10,296 nt of DNA from Streptomyces sp. NBS 14/10 (GTDB lineage: Bacteria; Actinomycetota; Actinomycetes; Streptomycetales; Streptomycetaceae), in the NCBI RefSeq assembly GCF_002224125.1, contig NZ_NCSM01000068.1, forward strand, positions 1-10,296. The letters run 5' to 3'. The notes beneath the pieces were generated by a model. That model did no database searches and was not told the DNA's origin. It saw nothing but the letters and a program-made list of their open reading frames with translations. The position numbers and the translations under genes are program-made. Below, in pieces: positions 8,101 through 10,296 of this stretch (position 1 is the stretch's first letter; the number at the start of each line of letters is the position of its first letter).

Positions 8101-10296
8101 TCACCGCCAGCAACCGATCACCCACACCCAACCCACAGAACCCAGACGCCACCCGCAGGAAATTCACCAGCCCACGATGCGGCACCACCACACCCTTCGG
8201 CCGCCCCGTCGACCCCGACGTATACACCACATACGCCGGATCATCACCCGACAACACCCTCAACCGCTCACCAGCCACCACATCCCCACCCCCACAACCC
8301 GCCACCCCAGCCACCACATCAACCCCATCCACCACCACCACATCCACACCCACCACCCCACCCAGCACACCCGACCCCACCACCACCGAATCCGTCACCA
8401 CCAACACCGGCCCCGCATCCCCCAGCACAAACCCCACACGCTCAGCCGGATAACCCGGATCCACCGGCACATACCCCGCCCCCGCCTTCAACACCGCCAA
8501 CAACACCACCACCAAATCAAACCCCCGCGACAAAACCACCCCCACCAAACACCCCGGACCCACCCCACGCCCCATCAAAAACCGCGCCAACCGATTCGCC
8601 CGCACATTCAACTCACCATACGACAACACCTCACCCTCAAAAACCAACGCCACCGCACCCGCATCACACCCCACCCGCTCCTCAAACAACTCCGACACCA
8701 CCACACCCGAAACCGGCCACCCCGTATCATTCCAATCAACCAACACCCGCCCCCGCTCAACCTCACCCAACACATCAACCCGACCAACAGGAATGTTGGG
8801 ATTGCTGGTGACCGCTTCCAGGACGCGTATCAGCCGATTGGCAAGCTCCTCGACCGTGGCACGGTCGAAGATATCGGTACGGTATTCGAGCTGCCCGGTC
8901 AGCCCGTTGGGGGCGCCATTCGCCGTGCGTAGTTCGCTGAGATTGACCGTGAGATCGAATTTGGCGGCGATACCGCCCAAAGGCTCATGGGCGACGTCCA
9001 GACCAGACAAGTCGAGATCTGGCTGGGCGTTGTTCTGGAAGGAGAGCATCACCTGGAACAGGGGATGCCGCGCCATCGACCGCTGTGGATTCAACACCTC
9101 CACCAACCGCTCGAACGGCACATCCTGATGCGCGAACGCAGCCAGGTCCGTCTCCCTCACCCGCCCCACCAACTCACGGAACGTGGGATCCCCACTCACA
9201 TCCGTACGCAGCACCAACGTATTGACGAAGAAGCCGATGAGGTCGTCCAGGGCGTCGTCGGTACGCCCCGCGATCGGAGTGCCGATCGGGATATCAGTGC
9301 CCGCGCCCATGCGGGTGAGCAGGACGGCCAGGGCGGCCTGGACGGTCATGAACACACTCGTGCCGGTGTCATGGGCCAGCTCCACCAGCCGCCCATGCAC
9401 CTCGGCCGGCACCCGCACCGCCACACTGCCACCCTCATGCGATGCCACGGCCGGCCGGGGCCGGTCCACCGGCAGCTCCAGCTGCTCCGGCACACCCGCC
9501 AAGGCGGCCGTCCAGTAGGCCAGTTGCTGCGAGACCACACTGTCCGGGTCGTCTTCGCTGCCCAGCACCTCACGCTGCCACAAGGTGTAGTCGGCGTACT
9601 GCACCGGCAGCGCACACCAACCGGGTGCCTTGCTTTCGGTGCGGGCCTGGTAGGCGGTGGTCAGGTCCCGGGCGAAAGGCGCCAGCGACCAACCATCCGC
9701 GGCGATGTGATGCACCACGGCCAGCAGCACGAACTCGTCCGGCCCCAACACAAACAGCCGCACGCGCACCGGTAGCTCGTTTGAGAGGTCAAACCCAGCA
9801 CCGACCTCCCTGACCAGCGTCTCGGCCAGCTCCTCCTCAGCGGCCTCAATCACCACGAGCGACGGCACGGCCGCCCCGGCTTCAACAATGTGCTGATGGG
9901 GCTGGCCGTCGGCCTCCGGAAAGATCGTCCGCAGACTCTCATGCCGCCCGACCACATCTCCCAGTGCCAGGCGCAGCGCATCGACGTCAAGCTGCCCCCG
10001 CAGTCGCAGCGACAACGGAGTGTTGTACGTGCCCGACGGCCCCTCCATCTGCCCCAGGAACCACAGCCGGCGCTGCGCGAACGACACCGGCACCACCTCG
10101 GGCCGCACCCTTGCGGCCAACGGCAGCCGCACCCGATCCGCGCCTTGATCCAGATGCGCGTCAAGGCCGGCCACGGTCGGCGACTCGAAGAGGGCACGGA
10201 TGCTCAATTCCACACCCAGAACACTGCGAATACGGCTGATCAGCCGAGTCGCGAGAAGCGAATGCCCGCCTAGCGCAAAGAAGTTGTCGTCGATTC
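2135..10296 (-). CDS. Nonribosomal peptide synthetase, partial: PCP-C-A(Gly)-PCP-C-A(Ser)-PCP-E
   Basis: A cytoplasmic multimodular NRPS that adds two residues to a growing peptide on phosphopantetheine arms. The 5' end lies outside the window: the frame is open to the right edge and encodes 27 complete residues (10294-10214) before the GTG at 10213, including a carrier LGGHS motif, so that GTG is internal. About 2719 residues are visible, counted here from the codon at 10294. Order: PCP (1-52), C (65-497), A (532-1052), PCP (1067-1135), C (1155-1587), A (1619-2123), PCP (2139-2202), E (2222-2677), then a short acidic tail and TGA. All core catalytic motifs I looked for are intact: two condensation HHxxxDG motifs, two A-domain YTSGSTG loops, three phosphopantetheine serines and the epimerase HHxxxDG. 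There is no thioesterase, so the chain must pass on, evidently to the gene overlapping its stop. Predicted additions are Gly then D-Ser. Family and domain order are very secure; substrates are inferred from signature residues. Confidence 0.97.
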   Translation of the reverse strand, partial: IDDNFFALGGHSLLATRLISRIRSVLGVELSIRALFESPTVAGLDAHLDQGADRVRLPLAARVRPEVVPVSFAQRRLWFLGQMEGPSGTYNTPLSLRLRGQLDVDALRLALGDVVGRHESLRTIFPEADGQPHQHIVEAGAAVPSLVVIEAAEEELAETLVREVGAGFDLSNELPVRVRLFVLGPDEFVLLAVVHHIAADGWSLAPFARDLTTAYQARTESKAPGWCALPVQYADYTLWQREVLGSEDDPDSVVSQQLAYWTAALAGVPEQLELPVDRPRPAVASHEGGSVAVRVPAEVHGRLVELAHDTGTSVFMTVQAALAVLLTRMGAGTDIPIGTPIAGRTDDALDDLIGFFVNTLVLRTDVSGDPTFRELVGRVRETDLAAFAHQDVPFERLVEVLNPQRSMARHPLFQVMLSFQNNAQPDLDLSGLDVAHEPLGGIAAKFDLTVNLSELRTANGAPNGLTGQLEYRTDIFDRATVEELANRLIRVLEAVTSNPNIPVGRVDVLGEVERGRVLVDWNDTGWPVSGVVVSELFEERVGCDAGAVALVFEGEVLSYGELNVRANRLARFLMGRGVGPGCLVGVVLSRGFDLVVVLLAVLKAGAGYVPVDPGYPAERVGFVLGDAGPVLVVTDSVVVGSGVLGGVVGVDVVVVDGVDVVAGVAGCGGGDVVAGERLRVLSGDDPAYVVYTSGSTGRPKGVVVPHRGLVNFLRVASGFCGLGVGDRLLAVTTVAFDIAVLELFLPLVSGAGVVVAGSGVVRDVFALGGLVESADVTVMQATPSLWQELVSGVPECVGGLRMLVGGEALPSGLAERMCELGSEVVNCYGPTETTIWSTVAVLKQRNTGPTTPAGDDQAGVGVGVGVPPIGRPLGNTRVYVLDGGLRPVGVGVAGELYVAGAGVARGYWGRAGLTGERFVADPFARVPGSRMYRTGDVVRWRADGQLEFLARADAQVKVRGFRIEPGEIETVLAGHEGVAQAVVQVREDRPGDKRLVAYLVPTTTHTGTGVDVGGVLGMARDRLPDYMVPSALVVLERLPLTPNGKVDRKALPVPDYTTTLTRRPPRTPREEILCELFAEVLGVAAIGIDDNFFSLGGHSLLATRLISRIRTTLDVELTIRALFETPTVAGLAEHLHTSNSHTTRPKLTTQTRAETVPVSFAQRRLWFLGQLEGPSGTYNIPMSLRLRGQLDIDALRLALADVVGRHESLRTLFPQTDGQPRQHIVEGDAAVPPLTVTETVTEEELPEALAREAHTGFDLARDLPLRVRLFVLGPDEYVLLAVVHHIAADGWSMTPFARDLSTAYQARTTNHTPHWPALPAQYADYTLWQRDILGSEDNPDSLISTQLEYWTTTLAGAPEQLELPTDHPRPATASHHGNSITLHIPATTHAHLTDLAHDSGASLFMTLQAALALLLTRMGAGHDIPIGTPIAGRTDDALDNLIGFFVNTLVLRTNTHNNPTFRELIHRTRETDLTAYAHQDIPFERLVEVLNPERSMARHPLFQVMLSFQNDTHSDLDLPGLDIAEQPLGAVPVKFDLTVNLSEDRTTDGTPNGLTGRIDYRTDLFHATTIEALAARLVRVLESVTADPDLPVSQVDVLGEAERHQVLTQWNDTAHPLPDALLPELFEAQVKRTSGAVAVVFEGQALTYGALNARVNRLARYLIARGAGPEQLVGVALPRSAELVVTLLAILKTGAGYLPIDPDYPTDRIRYMLQDAAPALLVTDTTTSPTLPPADDLPRIELDTSDTRTAITAHPAADITDADRIARLLPLHPAYVIYTSGSTGHPKGVAVPHDGVVNRLLWMKTEYGLAADDRVLQKTPSGFDVSVWEYFLPLIAGAVSVVASPGVHRDPAELAALIRDAGVTMAHFVPSMLREFIQEPTASACGSLRNVVCSGEALPAELQNSSLRTLNSRVHNLYGPTEATVDVTYWECRESDDASVPIGRPVWNTRLYVLDDRLSPVPVGASGELYVAGAQVARGYLGRPGLTAERFVADPFGEAGARMYRTGDVVRWRPDGALEFLGRADGQVKVRGFRIELGEVESALVAHDTVAQAAAVVREDRPGERRLVGYVVPVGGGAVVDTTQVLDLVRDRLPDYMVPLVLVVLERLPLTPNGKLDRKGLPAPDYGASASGRAPRTLREELLCGLFGEVLGVPEVGVDDSFFDLGGDSIVSIQLVARARAAGLVITPRDVFERKTVEALALVATDVETAVADTKSDSPFGAVALTPVMHQLRERGGSIDQFSQGVLLQVPERLGLEELVVAVQAILDHHHALRARLIDRDGEWELEIPAVGAVRAAECVRRVDVAGLAEDAVGKMIGTEAEAARERLSPRSGAMVQAVWFDFGPDRPGRLLVVAHHLVVDGVSWRILLPDLHAAWEAATAGEDPAPQPVGTSFRHWATRLVAQADEHLVELPLWEKILDAPDPLLGTRALQPGRDTWATAGDLTFALPVEQTASLLTHIPTLFRCGIDDVLLTALALSIDGWRDGTGVGGGTDLLVELERHGREHLVDGTDLSRTVGWFTSTFPVRITTETRGRGGLRGSAVDGALKSVKEQLRAVPHSGMGYGLLRHLHPQGSSDLRHKGSAQILFNYLGRVTVTGENHPQAAANWTVVPGSKAGAGADPDMPMSHSLIVDAVVQDTHDGPQLMVTWSWPTGVLTEERVQELADSFLEVLALMANRAAQPDAGGLTPSDVGLLDLSQDEIDEFELAETEDGAEGNLL
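2147..2153 (-). promoter_or_regulatory. Ribosome binding site for the second NRPS gene
   Basis: On the coding strand GGAAGGA ends eight bases before the GTG at 2138, a good Shine-Dalgarno match and spacing. It lies inside the last codons of the first gene. This fixes the GTG start and, with the GTGA overlap, suggests translational coupling of the two subunits. Confidence 0.8.
2264..3631 (-). other. Epimerization domain (L- to D-aminoacyl)
   Basis: Epimerizes the C-alpha of the carrier-bound seryl residue before transfer in trans. Motifs: active-site [10 protein letters not shown] (His 2356-2357, Asp 2361), ELERHGRE (E3), [12 protein letters not shown] (E4), [11 protein letters not shown] (E5) and LFNYLGR (E6). 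The E3 motif has Arg where Gly is more usual (E-G-H-G-R-E); the glutamate, histidine and terminal RE are kept, so activity is expected. It ends in [13 protein letters not shown], a typical epimerase C-terminus. Its position at the protein end, facing a C-first protein, is the classic cross-protein arrangement. Confidence 0.95.
3689..3880 (-). other. Carrier protein (PCP/T) domain, epimerase-associated
   Basis: Carrier of the serine module, with [18 protein letters not shown] and phosphopantetheine serine 2169 (codon 3790-3788). The GGDS form, with Asp in place of His before the serine, is the known hallmark of carriers that partner an epimerization domain, which is exactly what follows. Confidence 0.95.
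3926..5440 (-). other. Adenylation domain 2, predicted serine
   Basis: Core motifs: YLPIDPDYP (A2), [11 protein letters not shown] (A3), FDVSVWEYF (A4), HNLYGPTE (A5), [15 protein letters not shown] (A6), YRTGD (A7), [14 protein letters not shown] (A8), NGKLDRK (A10). Residues at the ten PheA-aligned positions are D1824 V1825 W1828 H1867 V1892 S1894 L1917 V1925 D1926 K2115, that is DVWHVSLVDK, which belongs to the well-established serine signature group. No methyltransferase is inserted. The epimerase downstream predicts D-Ser in the product. Confidence 0.92.
5534..6832 (-). other. Condensation domain 2 (LCL type)
   Basis: Joins the glycyl intermediate to serine. It has [28 protein letters not shown] (His at residues 1284-1285, Asp 1289), [31 protein letters not shown] and [13 protein letters not shown], the same motif set as condensation domain 1. 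Much of the middle (about 5860-6440) uses C- and A-ending codons, unlike the G/T-ending style of the preceding A domain. Confidence 0.93.
6338..6360 (+). other. Putative G-quadruplex motif on the template strand
   Basis: Four G runs (3, 3, 3, 6) on the plus strand with loops of 2, 1 and 5 bases, inside condensation domain 2. It lies in the oppositely skewed block, so the G-rich strand is the template rather than the message. Confidence 0.5.
6890..7096 (-). other. Carrier protein (PCP/T) domain of the glycine module
   Basis: Peptidyl carrier with [14 protein letters not shown] at its start and [17 protein letters not shown] at its centre. The phosphopantetheine serine is residue 1099 (codon 7000-6998). 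The GGHS form is typical of carriers that hand over directly to a condensation domain, as this one does. Confidence 0.95.
7697..7720 (-). repeat. Hexanucleotide tandem repeat encoding (Gly-Val)4
   Basis: Plus strand CACACC three times followed by CACCCC. It is in frame and encodes GVGVGVGV in the loop between A5 and A6 of adenylation domain 1. A six-base unit can change length without shifting the frame. Confidence 0.9.
8284..8308 (-). other. Putative G-quadruplex motif on the coding strand
   Basis: Four G runs (4, 3, 5, 4) on the minus strand with loops of 4, 4 and 1 bases, just upstream of the A3 motif codons. It encodes part of the GVAGCGGGD stretch. Confidence 0.6.
8294..8410 (-). other. 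Val/Gly-rich low-complexity stretch in adenylation domain 1
   Basis: Codons between motifs A2 and A3 encode a run made almost only of V, G, D, A and S, including [20 protein letters not shown]. The region is normally variable in A domains, but here it coincides with a coding strand very poor in C and with G-quadruplex-type motifs. Confidence 0.75.
8349..8378 (-). other. Putative G-quadruplex motif on the coding strand
   Basis: Five G runs of three or four bases on the minus strand with loops of 2, 6, 1 and 4 bases, read 5' to 3', inside the Val/Gly-rich stretch of adenylation domain 1. Confidence 0.5.
8552..8573 (-). other. Putative G-quadruplex motif on the coding strand
   Basis: Read on the minus strand, four G runs (4, 4, 3, 4) are separated by loops of 3, 1 and 3 bases. 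This meets the standard G3+N1-7 pattern. It encodes R-G-V-G-P-G early in adenylation domain 1. Folding is not shown. Confidence 0.6.
8804..10102 (-). other. Condensation domain 1 (LCL type)
   Basis: Forms the peptide bond between the upstream residue and the predicted glycine. Motifs in order: [28 protein letters not shown] (codons 9712-9692 for HHIAADG), [31 protein letters not shown] and [13 protein letters not shown]. The intact second His and Asp of HHxxxDG argue for an active condensation domain and against a heterocyclization domain, which would have DxxxxD. The opening SFAQRRLW style and the preceding epimerase-free carrier fit the LCL class. It is highly similar to condensation domain 2. 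Confidence 0.93.
10141..10296 (-). other. Carrier protein (PCP/T) domain, partial
   Basis: C-terminal two thirds of a peptidyl carrier domain closing a module that lies off the right edge. Visible: [18 protein letters not shown], with the phosphopantetheine-accepting serine at residue 12 (codon 10261-10259), then [17 protein letters not shown]. It is nearly identical to the next carrier (6890-7096). It is a GGHS type and is followed directly by a C domain with no epimerase, so the residue it carries is probably L or achiral. Confidence 0.95.

Larger units (their letters stand above)
7139..8701 (-). other. Adenylation domain 1, predicted glycine
   Basis: Activates an amino acid as its adenylate and loads the next carrier. 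Core motifs: YVPVDPGYP (A2), [11 protein letters not shown] (A3), FDIAVLELF (A4), NCYGPTE (A5), [15 protein letters not shown] (A6), YRTGD (A7), [14 protein letters not shown] (A8), NGKVDRK (A10). Aligning by eye to PheA gives specificity residues D737 I738 L741 Q780 L803 G805 C827 I835 W836 K1045. The textbook glycine code is DILQLGLIWK, so only Cys827 differs. The domain has a V/G-rich low-complexity stretch between A2 and A3 and a (GV)4 tract after A5. Its coding strand is strikingly G/T-rich compared with its neighbours. Glycine is likely but not proven. Confidence 0.85.
8804..10296 (-). repeat. PCP-C unit, copy 1 of an intragenic near-duplicate
   Basis: The carrier-plus-condensation segment here is repeated at 5534-7060 in the same gene. 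Proteins align almost without gaps with most residues identical; for example both condensation domains share [26 protein letters not shown] and [13 protein letters not shown]. One exact DNA match of 39 bases pairs 9032-9070 with 5765-5803. The A domains between and after the copies are clearly different. Confidence 0.85.

Noticed and set aside
8270..8410. CCACCA-rich tract as a possible CRISPR or tandem repeat array
   Set aside because: No regular repeat-spacer period; the tract is the complement of V/G-rich coding sequence.
6809..8932. Long plus-strand open frame of 707 codons
   Set aside because: It is antisense to the glycine module. The translation is a low-complexity run of H, P, T, R and Q with no domain, and its length is explained by the skewed codon style of the true gene on the minus strand.
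10211..10213. GTG as start codon of the first NRPS gene
   Set aside because: It falls in the middle of a carrier domain; the frame continues upstream to the window edge with the LGGHS motif.

Overview
The window lies entirely inside a nonribosomal peptide synthetase (NRPS) assembly line. Both genes read on the minus strand and fill the window: there is no intergenic DNA, and neither gene is complete. High GC, GTG initiation and C/G-ending codons point to an actinomycete, most likely Streptomyces or a relative; this is inferred from composition and protein style only. None of the in-frame plus-strand 'taa' sites I checked reads as a TTA (bldA-type) codon.

Layout in the direction of transcription (right to left). 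Gene 1 (2135-10296) enters from beyond the right edge and carries PCP(partial)-C-A-PCP-C-A-PCP-E, then stops. Gene 2 starts with GTG at 2138, overlaps gene 1's stop by four bases (GTGA), and carries C-A(partial) until the left edge. The obvious GTG within gene 1 at 10213 is not its start: the frame is open to the edge and already encodes a carrier-protein LGGHS motif upstream.

Assembly logic. The first A domain has specificity residues D-I-L-Q-L-G-C-I-W-K, one position from the classic glycine code. The second has D-V-W-H-V-S-L-V-D-K, a classic serine code, and is followed by a GGDS-type carrier and an epimerase, so D-Ser is expected. Gene 2 begins with a condensation domain of the kind that follows epimerases. 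Its A domain shows only the first four specificity residues, D-A-Y-H, which resemble 4-hydroxyphenylglycine codes. The predicted partial peptide is ...X-Gly-D-Ser-(Hpg-like?)... There is no loading module, thioesterase, MbtH, regulator or transporter here, so the cluster continues on both sides. I do not recognise the product.

The least ordinary signals are at DNA level: abrupt switches of codon style and strand skew inside one reading frame, several G-quadruplex-type motifs produced by that skew, a near-duplicate PCP-C unit bracketing unrelated A domains, and a 22-base identity at the C-A linkers of the glycine and Hpg-like modules. Together these look like traces of module duplication and A-domain exchange.
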